Positions 22,510 to 31,733 are shown, counted from the stretch's first letter. The stretch is 42,116 nt of DNA from an uncultured Methanobrevibacter sp. (GCF_937898925.1 NZ_CALDKF010000086.1:1-42116); one strand, 5' to 3'. The notes: generated from the sequence alone by a model not told the origin. Made by a program: numbers and translations.

Positions 22510-23439
22510 TTAAGATCATCATCAAAATATGGCTTAAGCATAAAAAACATAGAAAAAAATTTTTCAATTTTTTGTTTATTTTTTAAATTATTTTTCTTTA
22601 AAATTTTAACATTTTTTCTTAATAAATTAAAATTTTAAATTATTTTTCCTTTTCTAGCTAAATAAGGTTTATTTTTCAATTAAAGCTAAATAAATCGAGT
22701 ATAAATAATATAAAGGACAAATATTATTAGTTTTTTTCATTATTTAAATGATTTTAATTGATTTTTCATATAGGTTTATTATTTTTGAATTATTTTATTT
22801 ATTTAGTATATTTATTGTTCTTTTTAAAGTTAAATAATAAATATTTGTTTATATTTTAATTATTCAATTATTATCCTATTAAATTTTAATAAAATAATTA
22901 ATTTTAGCCATTATTTTATCTTAATTCGAATTATTAACCTTTTTTTATTATTATTTATTCTAAATAGCTATTTTTATTTGTAACAGTTTAATTTAACTAG
23001 ATTATTATTTTAAATAATTTTTTTATATTTAAAAATAAAAACAACTAAATATAATTAGATTCAATTAGTTTAAAGAGTATACCTTTCTTATTTTTTAAAA
23101 TTTTTATGGGAAAGATTTATAAGGTATTATACCTTAATTATACATAACATTAAAAAAATATTATCTAAAAATAGTTTAATTATCTTTATTTTTAGTATTT
23201 CATTGGATAAATTTTCAATAAAATACTATGAGTTTTTATTTCATTTAATAAAGATTTTTTAATAAGATTTTAATATTATAGAAATTTCTAAAATATGAAA
23301 TTTTTTTAATTCTTATTGAGGAACTCATATTTTTTATTGCATTAGTAAAATAAAAAATAATTTTAAAGATATTTGATTTTAAGAGTTATTTTTTTAAAAC
23401 TTTTAAATTTGTATTTTTTTAGTGTATTGAGGTGAAAAA
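22510..23439. other. 930-bp very AT-rich spacer
   Basis: This is the longest gap of the window. It has no ORF with a ribosome-binding site. It contains a TATA box fused to a palindrome (23114-23136), a TATGAGTT/AACTCATA inverted pair (23227-23234 and 23322-23329), and otherwise A/T tracts. The leader of the surface gene would be about 300 bases if the box at 23116 is its promoter. Confidence 0.5.
23114..23136 (+). promoter_or_regulatory. TATA box overlapped by palindromic operator
   Basis: TAAGGTA (23120-23126) and TACCTTA (23130-23136) are perfect arms around TTA, directly on the right side of GATTTATAA. A further half site, GTATACCTTT, lies at 23078-23087. A repressor dimer bound here would cover the TATA box. 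DtxR/MntR-like metalloregulators use sites of this look, but the regulator is not known. Confidence 0.5.
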
Positions 23440-25836
23440 ATTTCGTTAGAGAAAAGAGCATTGCTTTTGGCAATATTCTGCTTATTCTTCATTGCAATAA
23501 GTGGAGTGTCTGCAAGTGATGCCTTAGATATGTCGAATAATCCAGATAACTCTAATATTCTTAGTGATTCTATCGATTCTGAATCTGAAGAGTCAGTTGG
23601 AAATTCTTATACTGATCAATTATCTAATGAAGCTACTTCCAGTTTAGGTTCAAGTGCTGCTGACGCTTCTAATGATGCTAGTTCCACTTTAAGTGAAGGG
23701 GAAGAGGACAATAGCCATGAGGCTATATTTGAAGATACAAATTCCTCATCATCAACTGTAAAGACTGCAACCAGCATAACTGTGTCAAAGACTAAAATTT
23801 ACTCTGGAACTCCTATAGTTATTACATTAAAAGATAAGAATGGTAAAGTATTAAGTGGTAAAAAAGTTCAAATTAGTGTACCTAGTAAGAAAAAAGTTTT
23901 TACTATGACCACTAACTCAAAAGGACAGGTAAAGCTTAATTACCATAAGATTGGAACTTTTAAGACTATTATCCAATTTAAAGGAGACAGTTCCTTTAAG
24001 GCTTTTAAAATCACAAAATACATTAAGGTTTTAAAAAGCGGAACCAGTCTAAAAGTTAAAAATACCACTGTTCCAAGATCAACTCCGTTGATTGTCACTT
24101 TAGTGAATAAGAAAAGCGGAAAAGCTATAAGTGGTAAAAAGATTAAGTTTAGAATTCCTACATTTAATAATAAAATTTATAGGATAACTACCAATTCCAA
24201 AGGTCAAGCAAAACTTTTCGTAACCACTAAAAAGAGTTTTTCTGTTATCATTAGTTATGCAGGTAATGATAATTTATACAAATCCTCAACAAAATCATAT
24301 GTAAAACCTATTAAGTGTAAAACAGCATTATCATATTCCTCTACTTCCTTGAAGTATGGTGAAGATTTTGTTGTAAACCTTAAAAAATCCAATGGCGATC
24401 CTGTAAAGAACAAGAAGCTCATTGTTAAGGTAACCAATAAGAATGTAACATACAAACTGAAAACTAATTCAAAGGGAAAGGCAATTGTTCCTGTAAAGTA
24501 TCTCGGTACTTTAAAAATGAAAATTAGTTTCCCAGGAAATGATATGTTTGTCAAATCTTCTGCAAATGCTGATTTGACTGTTGAAAAGGGATCTACCAAG
24601 ATAAAAGGTTCTGATAGTTCTGTTGGAAAAGGATTTAATTATTACATCACTTTAAAGAACTCTGCTGGAAAAGCATTGTCAAATAAGAAAGTGACCATTA
24701 CCCTTGACGGCAAGACCTTTACCAAAACTACCAATTCAAAAGGTAAAGTTAGTTTGGTAATGAACTACAAATTAGGAACTTATCCTATTGAAGTGAGCTA
24801 TGCTGGAAATAAGTATTATGATTCATCCAAGCTTTCAACAAAGGTTAAAGTGGTTGAACCATCTATCAGCATATCAAAAATCATTACTGCAGCTAAGGAT
24901 TTAAAGGTCCGTGTCGAATACATCAATATTCTAAATAAGCAATACAGCGTAAATATTGATGGCAGAAAGTACACTATGGATGAATTTGCATATCTTATGG
25001 CTGGTGCTATAACCAACATTAATAGCGGTTCAAAAGCAAATGTTAAAATTAAGGATTTATCAAATAATTACAATTCCTCTGGAAGCAAGATTAGTGGTAA
25101 GTTATATAAAGCGGAATACCTTAAGTTAGCAAAGAATGTTACAAGCTTTGTTAATGAAAATAAACGTATTCCTAATTACAAGCCAACTAATTTAGGTAAA
25201 ATGGAAGCAAACCTTTACATTTATGCGTTTACTGCTGCATTGGATTATTATGGCAACCATAAAAAATTGCCTTCTTACGTAACAGTTAAAACCAGTTTGG
25301 TTAGAGGAGGATACTCCATTTCCATTAGTCAAAATGGTAAAATCCTAAACTATAGGCAGATATTCGATTCAGATGTATTTGCTAAATACTTGAAAACAGG
25401 CGGTAAATCCGCACTTAACGATGCTATTAAAAAGAAAGCGAAACAATTAACTGCTGGATTGTCAAGCCCTAAGGCTAAGGCAAATGCTATCTTTGAATTT
25501 GTGAGAGATGACATCAGATACAATTTCTATACAAATTCATTAAAAGGAGCAAAAGGTACTTTAAGTTCCAAAGGCGGTAACTGTTGTGATAAGGCTAACT
25601 TGATTGTAGCAATGTGCAGGTCTGTAGGTATTTATGCAAGATATTCCCATGCAAAGAACTGTAAATTCGCTAGCGGATTAAATACTGGTCACGTATGGGC
25701 TCAAGTTTACGATCCAATATCACAAACCTGGTATACTGCTGATGCAACAAGCCGCAGAAATGAATTAGGTAACATTAAGAATTGGAATACCAAATCTTAT
25801 AGCATACCTAAGAATTATGCGCTTATACCATTCTAG
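23440..25836 (+). CDS. Large surface protein: Ig-like repeats, pseudomurein-binding repeats, transglutaminase-like domain
   Basis: A signal peptide with core LLLAIFCLFFIAISGVSA opens the protein, then a Ser/Asp/Glu-rich stretch, four Ig-like repeats of ~85 residues marked by TNSKGQ or TNSKGK and ending in GDSSF, GNDNLY, GNDMF and GNKYY, then pseudomurein-binding-type repeats (YTMDEFAYLMAGAI, FVNENKRIPNYK, YYGNHKKLPSYV), and a C-terminal transglutaminase-like domain with C708 (GGNCCDK), H744 (TGHVW) and D761 (TADAT), counted from the TTG at 23461. It is probably bound to pseudomurein and acts on peptide cross-links, or is an adhesin. The first usual start is TTG 23461, 26 bases from GAGGTG (23429-23434). 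ATT 23440 is 5 bases from it and adds SLEKRA, a proper positive head. A lost A in the A6 run at 23435-23440 is the alternative. Confidence 0.85.
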   Translation: MSLEKRALLLAIFCLFFIAISGVSASDALDMSNNPDNSNILSDSIDSESEESVGNSYTDQLSNEATSSLGSSAADASNDASSTLSEGEEDNSHEAIFEDTNSSSSTVKTATSITVSKTKIYSGTPIVITLKDKNGKVLSGKKVQISVPSKKKVFTMTTNSKGQVKLNYHKIGTFKTIIQFKGDSSFKAFKITKYIKVLKSGTSLKVKNTTVPRSTPLIVTLVNKKSGKAISGKKIKFRIPTFNNKIYRITTNSKGQAKLFVTTKKSFSVIISYAGNDNLYKSSTKSYVKPIKCKTALSYSSTSLKYGEDFVVNLKKSNGDPVKNKKLIVKVTNKNVTYKLKTNSKGKAIVPVKYLGTLKMKISFPGNDMFVKSSANADLTVEKGSTKIKGSDSSVGKGFNYYITLKNSAGKALSNKKVTITLDGKTFTKTTNSKGKVSLVMNYKLGTYPIEVSYAGNKYYDSSKLSTKVKVVEPSISISKIITAAKDLKVRVEYINILNKQYSVNIDGRKYTMDEFAYLMAGAITNINSGSKANVKIKDLSNNYNSSGSKISGKLYKAEYLKLAKNVTSFVNENKRIPNYKPTNLGKMEANLYIYAFTAALDYYGNHKKLPSYVTVKTSLVRGGYSISISQNGKILNYRQIFDSDVFAKYLKTGGKSALNDAIKKKAKQLTAGLSSPKAKANAIFEFVRDDIRYNFYTNSLKGAKGTLSSKGGNCCDKANLIVAMCRSVGIYARYSHAKNCKFASGLNTGHVWAQVYDPISQTWYTADATSRRNELGNIKNWNTKSYSIPKNYALIPF

Positions 25837-26119
25837 ATTTATTTATTATTTGATTGGAGAGATAGAATAATTCTTTTAAAGTTTTATTCTATAATTTTTA
25901 TTTTTTTTAAAAATTTTTTAATTAAATTTTTATTTATTTTAATTTATTTTAATTCTATTTTTATTTATTTTAATTAATTTTAAATCTTTACTTATTTTGT
26001 TTTATAGGATATTTTTTAAATTATTTTCATTAAGTTTATATAACTTTAAATTTAAATTTAAATTGTAGATTAATTGATTTTTTTATAAAACTGTTTTTAA
26101 CGAATATTTGTTGATTATT

Positions 26120-26575
26120 ATGGCAAAGTATAAACGAGTAGCTGTTGGGGGAACATTTGACAAATTTCATTATGGTCATAGAAGCTTGATTGCCAAGGCT
26201 TTTGAAATTGGTGAAAATGTTGAAATAGGAGTCACTTCCAATGTTTTCGCAGGTCAGAAGGAAGGGGATATAGACTCTTGCAATGTTCGTATGGCTAATT
26301 TAAATGAATTCTTAGGTACAAAGTATAAGAATTTCCATATTTCACGTTTGGATGATCCTTATGGTCCAACTATTCATGATGAGGATTATGATGCAATTGT
26401 TGTTAGTGAGGAAACTGAACCTAATGCTATAAAAATCAATGAAATCAGAGTTAGTAAAGGCATGAAGCCACTTGATATAGTTGTCGTAAGCTTTGTCTTG
26501 GCAGATGATGGAATACCTATTTCTTCCACTCGTATACGTCAAGGAAAAATCAATCAGAAAGGTGAATTGATATAA
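26120..26575 (+). CDS. coaD: Phosphopantetheine adenylyltransferase (archaeal)
   Basis: This enzyme transfers AMP from ATP to 4'-phosphopantetheine to make dephospho-CoA, the fourth step of CoA synthesis. The 151-residue protein starts MAKYKRVAVGGTFDKFHYGH with the HxGH nucleotidyltransferase motif, has GVTSNVFAGQ, and ends with ISSTRIRQG, the second ATP-binding motif. Sequence is of the archaeal PPAT type. ATG 26120 fits the family; two TTG codons just upstream are less likely. No clear ribosome-binding site is seen, so the message may be leaderless or weakly started. It stands alone between AT-rich spacers. Confidence 0.9.
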   Translation: MAKYKRVAVGGTFDKFHYGHRSLIAKAFEIGENVEIGVTSNVFAGQKEGDIDSCNVRMANLNEFLGTKYKNFHISRLDDPYGPTIHDEDYDAIVVSEETEPNAIKINEIRVSKGMKPLDIVVVSFVLADDGIPISSTRIRQGKINQKGELI

Positions 26576-26916
26576 GCAATTCCATTTTTTCATTTTTTAT
26601 TACTTTTATGGATTAAGTTCCTGATTCTTATTATTTTTTATTCATTTTTGCTTATTTTTTATTACTAATTTTTTCGGAAGTTTATCCTTTATTTTTAATT
26701 TAAATCATTTTTTTCTTTAATTTATTTGTATAACCTATTTAAATTAAGTATTTTTTAAAAATTCATGAAATTTAGAAAAATATTTAATCGCTCCCTAAAA
26801 TTAAATCGTTATGTTTATATATTCATGTCGATAAATATAGTATTAAATATATTAAAATTATTTAGTATACTTTATATGATATAACAATTAGATATTTATT
26901 TAAGTGTGGGATTGTT
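26576..26916. other. AT-rich spacer before the polyferredoxin
   Basis: T-rich bases at 26581-26740 probably end the coaD message. TTATGTTTATATATTC at 26808-26823 and ACTTTATATGATA at 26870-26882 are TATA-like; the second is nearer the gene. No ORF or RNA is seen. Confidence 0.4.
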
Positions 26917-27885
26917 ATGATTTTTATTCAAAGAGATGGAAGCGAAACAAGAAAATTATCTTATGATAATAATGTATGTTTAGCATGTGGAATATGTGCT
27001 GACTCTTGTCCAACCAGCTCCTTAGATTTAGGGGATGTTTTAGGTATTGCAAGAGGTCAGATAGATGGAAACAAGCTTGCAATAGATGAAGACACTTGTG
27101 TTATTTGTGGTTTATGTGCATCTGCTTGTCCATTTGGAGCATTGGACTTTGAAATTGATGGTTCAAGTTCCAAAGACTTGGCTGCTTATCCAACTTGGAC
27201 TCATGAATCTGCAATTGATGATGAAGCATGTGAATTCTGTGGAAGATGTACTGTAGCATGTCCTCAAGATGCAATATTGTTCAAAAGGGAATTGCCTGAT
27301 AGAAATGACTTGTTGAAAGGTGAAATTTCAATAAACGATGAGGAATGTATCTACTGTAGCGCTTGTGCTGAATTATGTCCTGCAGATGCAATCACTGTTG
27401 TAAATACTCCTGAAGCTTGTTCCATTGAAGTGGATGAGGATAAATGTGTCTACTGTGGAGTATGTAAGAGAGTATGTCCTCAAGAAGCAATCAAAACAGT
27501 ATGTGTTACCTGTATGCATAGCGATGAAATCGAAAAGCCTGAAATCACCGGTGACATATTCATTGGATCCGATTGTATCAACTGTGGATGGTGTAAGGAA
27601 ATCTGCCCTGTAGATGCAGCAGAAGTTACCAAACCATTTGAAGGTGAAATAACCACTACTGAAGAGGACTGTGTAGGTTGTGGATCCTGTGTAGACCTTT
27701 GTGCATGTAATGCAATTGTTCTTGAAGATAATGTCGCTAAGTTCAATGATGAATACTGTGTTTTATGCGGTGCATGTACTAAAGTATGTCCTCAAGAAAG
27801 AATTGTTGTCAAAAGAACTGACATGAAATTAACCAATGTTTCATCAGCTTCTTGGAAAGCAACTTTAGAAAGATTACTTGATTAG
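26917..27885 (+). CDS. Eight-cluster polyferredoxin (FwdF-like)
   Basis: The 322-residue protein has eight CxxCxxCxxxC motifs (CLACGICADSCP, CVICGLCASACP, CEFCGRCTVACP, CIYCSACAELCP, CVYCGVCKRVCP, CINCGWCKEICP, CVGCGSCVDLCAC, CVLCGACTKVCP), enough for eight [4Fe-4S] clusters in four ferredoxin-like units. Length, motif number and the start EGSETRKLSYDNNVC-like text (here RDGSETRKLSYD) agree with FwdF/FmdF of formylmethanofuran dehydrogenase, which carries electrons to the CO2-reducing site. The other fwd genes are not here, so this is either a stand-alone copy or a related polyferredoxin of another hydrogenase. An extra CVTC pair follows motif five. The name is therefore left open. Confidence 0.8.
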   Translation: MIFIQRDGSETRKLSYDNNVCLACGICADSCPTSSLDLGDVLGIARGQIDGNKLAIDEDTCVICGLCASACPFGALDFEIDGSSSKDLAAYPTWTHESAIDDEACEFCGRCTVACPQDAILFKRELPDRNDLLKGEISINDEECIYCSACAELCPADAITVVNTPEACSIEVDEDKCVYCGVCKRVCPQEAIKTVCVTCMHSDEIEKPEITGDIFIGSDCINCGWCKEICPVDAAEVTKPFEGEITTTEEDCVGCGSCVDLCACNAIVLEDNVAKFNDEYCVLCGACTKVCPQERIVVKRTDMKLTNVSSASWKATLERLLD

Positions 27886-28158
27886 ATTGAATGAATTATT
27901 TAATTCTATTCAATTAAATTCTTTATTTTCAATCAATCATATTGTCATATTTATAAAATAATAAATCTCCATTTAACAATTAGTTTGCGGGGGTTTTCTA
28001 TTTACTTAGAAAGATTTATTATTTTTTCTTTTTTTAATTATTTTACTTTTTTTAACTTTTTTTACTTATTATAACATTACTAGTCTATTTTTTCATTTTT
28101 TCAGCTGTTTTATTTTGTATAAAATTGATTTTTAGGATTTTTACCAGGATTTTTTAGT

Positions 28159-28353
28159 TTAATCTAATTTATTAAGCAAAAAAAGTCTTCCTTTAGAAAG
28201 CGTTTCATTGAATAGATCATTGATTTCCAAATTGATTTTATAGATGTAAGTTCCGCAAATGATTGAAATCACTAAAATGGAACCTATCAATAAAATTACT
28301 TCAACACTTGTTTGGCCTCTATTGTCCAATTTAAGATATTCTAGTTCATTCAT
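28159..28353 (-). CDS. Class III signal-peptide pilin-like protein
   Basis: The 64-residue protein reads KLDNRG, then QTSVEVILLIGSILVISI. This is the archaeal class III signal: a charged head, cleavage after Gly by an EppA-type peptidase, and a QxSxExxxL start of the hydrophobic helix. Such proteins form type IV-like pili in methanogens. The mature part is very short (~50 residues), so it may be a minor pilin. It lies 41 bases downstream of another pilin-like gene on the same strand and is probably its operon partner. Confidence 0.75.
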   Translation of the reverse strand: MNELEYLKLDNRGQTSVEVILLIGSILVISIICGTYIYKINLEINDLFNETLSKGRLFLLNKLD

Positions 28354-28394
28354 TATATTTTACCATTTAAGATTTACAAGTTTTTTTCTGTAAT

Positions 28395-28655
28395 TCAATA
28401 AATGCTTACATTGTTTCTAATGGAGCTTATATCCTGTGTTGCATTCAATCCGCTTGCATTATTGCTGAAGTAAGATCTGTAAATCAACAGTCCTGCTAAA
28501 GCTATTACAATCACTCCTCCGAATAACAGAATATATTCTGCAGCTCCTTGGCCTCTATTATCCTTTGAAATAGCTTCAATGCTTGATTTAAGATTATATT
28601 TTATGCTTTCACTTATGCTTGTGCCAATTTCATTTTTATATTTTTTAAAAATCAT
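28395..28655 (-). CDS. Class III signal-peptide pilin-like protein
   Basis: The 86-residue protein has a long charged head ending SKDNRG and then QGAAEYILLFGGVIVIALAG, the class III signal with the typical Q and E and a hydrophobic helix; the mature protein is about 50 residues. EppA should cut before the Q. GAGGTG lies six bases before the ATG used. The head of ~36 residues is longer than usual. The second pilin-like gene follows downstream. No pilus ATPase or platform protein is encoded in this window. Confidence 0.78.
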   Translation of the reverse strand: MIFKKYKNEIGTSISESIKYNLKSSIEAISKDNRGQGAAEYILLFGGVIVIALAGLLIYRSYFSNNASGLNATQDISSIRNNVSIY

Positions 28656-29114
28656 TCATTTCACCTCTTTTGTTAAATAATCTTAATGACTTATTATTTA
28701 AATATTGTCTTTTTTTCTAATTTAGGAAATAATTTGAGGTTAATATTACAAATAAAGTATAATTTACTCTTTAAAATAAATTTAACATTCATATCGTCTT
28801 TTTCATTTATTTTAAAATATTATAATCATTTTTGGATTTTACAATCTTCATATAAATTGCCCATTCTCTTAAATTTTATTTAATTTTGTTTTTATTTATT
28901 GTTAGACTATGAATTTATCACAGATTTTTTATTTTAATCGATTTTTTATTATAATTTAGTTTTTTTACTAATTTTTAGGCCTTTTTTTATTAATTAAAAA
29001 CAAAATTATATAAATGATTAATATTATATATAAATATTAATAATGGTTAATTTTTTATTATAGGCTTAATTTAACCATTTTTTGATTATTATTTGATATT
29101 TTTAGGTGGGTTAA
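28656..29114. other. AT-rich divergent spacer
   Basis: The spacer separates the pilin pair (minus strand) from the long membrane-anchored protein (plus strand). ACAAAATTATATAAATGA at about 28999-29016 is the probable plus-strand TATA box. The remaining bases show T tracts but no ORF with a ribosome-binding site. Confidence 0.45.
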
Positions 29115-30905
29115 TTGGCAGATTCGTTAGATATATTTACTGGTATTTTATTAACAGTCATTGGTTTAGTTCTTGTTTATGGAAGTATCGTTTATCGTCT
29201 AATAGATTTAATTCTAATCATAGGTGTTTTAATCACCATTTTCGGTTTATACAAGTTACTTCCAGCATTTATCTTAAGAATTTTAGATTCAAGAAGCTTG
29301 AATAGAAACTCAAGACGCAATAGATTGAATCAAAGATCTAAAAATGACACTTTTTCTCGTGTAATAGAAAGTGCTAAAGAGGTCGAGGATTTAGTTAATT
29401 CCAAATTGGATGGCAGTTCCAATTCCAATTCAAAATCCAAATCAATTCTAAAACGTCATGATGATTCACCTTCAATGACTCTTGATGAGTACTTAAATAA
29501 CAGTCAACAAGCAGAAACCAAGACAAGATTCAGCGAGCCAGTGGATCAATCCAAACAGGTTCTCAAGACTAAACCAGTAAATGAAGAAAAGCCTAAATTC
29601 AAGCTCCCATCTATTAGAAAGTCTAGCAACCCTAAAAAAAGAAGTTATGGTTATTTAGAAGATCAAGAGGAATCCAATCCTGATACTGTCTACTTCACAC
29701 CTAATTATGAAAAGCCTATGAGAGTTACTCGCAGGCCTAAAAGGAAATCCAAGGAAACAATTAATCTTGCTGATGCTCCTAAAAGGTCTCTTGAGATTTC
29801 AAAGGCTTTGGCAAGTGTTGGTGATGCCGAAACAGTCTATGACAACGATGTATCTGATGAAAGCTACAGCCTAATGCCTAAAACCATTGATGAAGAAATC
29901 ATCATGCCTATTGATGAGATTGATTTAGAACCACAAGAAGAGCCGGTTTATAATTTGTCTCAGTCTGGAAATACTCTCTATAATAATGTGATTTATGATG
30001 AATCCAGCGAAGAGGATTTCATAACTCCAATCTATGCAGATGAAGGTTATAGGGAGGAGCATGGCATAGTTTACGATGATTATGTGGAAGAACCAATTGA
30101 AGAGGATTCCCCAGTTGATGCCCAAGTGTCTGATGATTTGGGATATATAACTCCTGATTCAGCCATTGATGTTGAAAACTTGCCAAGACCAACATCCATT
30201 GCTTCTACAAATCCAATAGCTTCTAAGAAAGATGCTAGTGCAAACTTATCCAGACCTCATAAGAAATCTTTCATAGATGAGGCTCCAAAACCTAAAGCTA
30301 AGGTTGAGGAAATTCCTAGACCTGTTCCAAAAGTCCACACACCCGCTGTGGCAGAGGAACTTCCAGTTGCACCTGTTTCTGAAATAGCAGGTACTCCTGA
30401 TGAGACAATTACAATTGACCCTAACAATCCGGAATCAATTCCTATTCCAAAACTATTGAACAGTTATGTCATTTGTGAAAAGGGAATCTTAACTTCACAG
30501 GAAGCTTTTGAAGAGGTTGCAAGTCATTCCAAAGAAGAGATTTTACTGGAAGCTCCAACCATTAAGGATATGGGTGACAGATTCCTCTCAAGCCTTACAA
30601 AAATCAAATCAAGAGTTATCATTGAGGAATTTGATTTGGAGGATATTTCCTATGTTCTTCTATTAAGTTCCCTTATTAAGAAAGGAGTTGAAATCAAGAC
30701 TTTAGCTTCTGTAGAATCATTTAACTTGATTGGAGACACATCCCATGCATTATTGATATCCAATAGTATAGATGAGGATGATTTCGAATATGGTGCAGTT
30801 TATGATGATGTGGAATCAGTGGAAAACATCAAGGTATTGTTTGAATCCTCTTGGAAATTGGCTAATGACTTGGATATCAGTGCACTTGTTGAAAACAATA
30901 ATTAA
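29115..30905 (+). CDS. Membrane-anchored protein with long disordered acidic linker
   Basis: TTG 29115 follows AGGTGG (29104-29109) and is taken as start. Two membrane helices lie at about residues 4-25 and 29-52, with a short turn, so both ends are on the same side. A basic patch (NSRRNRLNQRSKND) follows, then ~370 residues of low-complexity, Asp/Glu/Pro/Ser-rich sequence that should be unfolded. The last ~130 residues (PIPKLLNSYVICEKG, EEILLEAPTIKDMGDRFLSSL, SLIKKGVEIKTLAS, TSHALLISNS) form an alpha/beta domain that recalls PLD-like or TrmB C-terminal sensor domains, by eye only. The whole resembles a tethered cytoplasmic domain. I do not recognise the family. The hydrolase at 30956 follows by 50 bases. 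Confidence 0.7.
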   Translation: MADSLDIFTGILLTVIGLVLVYGSIVYRLIDLILIIGVLITIFGLYKLLPAFILRILDSRSLNRNSRRNRLNQRSKNDTFSRVIESAKEVEDLVNSKLDGSSNSNSKSKSILKRHDDSPSMTLDEYLNNSQQAETKTRFSEPVDQSKQVLKTKPVNEEKPKFKLPSIRKSSNPKKRSYGYLEDQEESNPDTVYFTPNYEKPMRVTRRPKRKSKETINLADAPKRSLEISKALASVGDAETVYDNDVSDESYSLMPKTIDEEIIMPIDEIDLEPQEEPVYNLSQSGNTLYNNVIYDESSEEDFITPIYADEGYREEHGIVYDDYVEEPIEEDSPVDAQVSDDLGYITPDSAIDVENLPRPTSIASTNPIASKKDASANLSRPHKKSFIDEAPKPKAKVEEIPRPVPKVHTPAVAEELPVAPVSEIAGTPDETITIDPNNPESIPIPKLLNSYVICEKGILTSQEAFEEVASHSKEEILLEAPTIKDMGDRFLSSLTKIKSRVIIEEFDLEDISYVLLLSSLIKKGVEIKTLASVESFNLIGDTSHALLISNSIDEDDFEYGAVYDDVESVENIKVLFESSWKLANDLDISALVENNN

Positions 30906-30955
30906 AATTAATTTTTTTACTTTTATTTACTAATGATATTGAAAAAGGTGAAATT

Positions 30956-31672
30956 ATGGAAATTAGATGGTTAGGTCATTCCGCATTTGAATTGATCAGT
31001 GATGAAGGAGTAAAGATATTGGTTGACCCATTTATTAGCAATAATCCTGCTTGCCCTCTTCCTGTTGAGGAATTGGAAGCAAACATCATATGCATAACTC
31101 ATGGTCACTCTGACCATTTTGGAGATGCGATGGAAATAGCTAACAATACAAATGCAACTCTTGTTGCAAACCATGAGATCTCTTTATTCTTAGGTGAACA
31201 AGGATTTGACTGTGTCAGCATGAACACTGGAGGTTCTGTTTTTATTCAAGGAATTAAAATCACTATGTTAGATGCAAAACATTCTTCTTCTATTGATTTC
31301 ACTGAAGAGATTCGTCCTGCTGGTGACCCTGGAAGTTTCCTATTCACTTTTGAAGACGGTACAAAAGTATTCCATGCAGGAGACACTGGATTGTTCTCTG
31401 ATATGGAAAATGTCATAGGTAAAATCTATAAGCCTGATATTGCAATGGTTCCAATTGGAGACAAATTCACTATGGGTCCATTTGAAGGAGCGCTTGCAGC
31501 AATGTGGTTAGCTCCAAAAGTTGTAATTCCAATGCATTACAACACTTTTCCTGTAATTGAACAGGATCCTGCAGTATTTTCCAATTTTGTAAATCAACTT
31601 CATCCAAGAGTTGATGTTGTAGTCATGAATCCATTGGAATATTACAAACCAGATTTTGAAAAAGAAGAATAA
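30956..31672 (+). CDS. Metal-dependent hydrolase, UPF0173 type
   Basis: The 238-residue protein is a metallo-beta-lactamase-fold hydrolase: IRWLGHSAFEL at the start, the THGHSDHFGD metal-ligand motif (HxHxDH) near residue 48, AKHSSSIDF, FHAGDTGLFSDM with the Asp ligand, and IPMHYNTFPVIEQD near the end. All metal ligands are present. UPF0173 members are widespread in archaea and bacteria and their natural substrate is not firmly known. AAAGGTGAAATT is the ribosome-binding site. It may share a transcript with the preceding membrane-anchored protein. Confidence 0.92.
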   Translation: MEIRWLGHSAFELISDEGVKILVDPFISNNPACPLPVEELEANIICITHGHSDHFGDAMEIANNTNATLVANHEISLFLGEQGFDCVSMNTGGSVFIQGIKITMLDAKHSSSIDFTEEIRPAGDPGSFLFTFEDGTKVFHAGDTGLFSDMENVIGKIYKPDIAMVPIGDKFTMGPFEGALAAMWLAPKVVIPMHYNTFPVIEQDPAVFSNFVNQLHPRVDVVVMNPLEYYKPDFEKEE

Positions 31673-31733
31673 TTCAAACTTTAAAAAGTTTGAATATTTT
31701 TAATTATTTTTATCTATTTTTTTCATTTTTAGT

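Noticed and set aside
24040..24850. Repeats in the large surface gene considered as a DNA repeat element
   Set aside because: Similarity is at protein level (Ig-like domains with TNSKG); the DNA of the copies differs widely and stays in frame.
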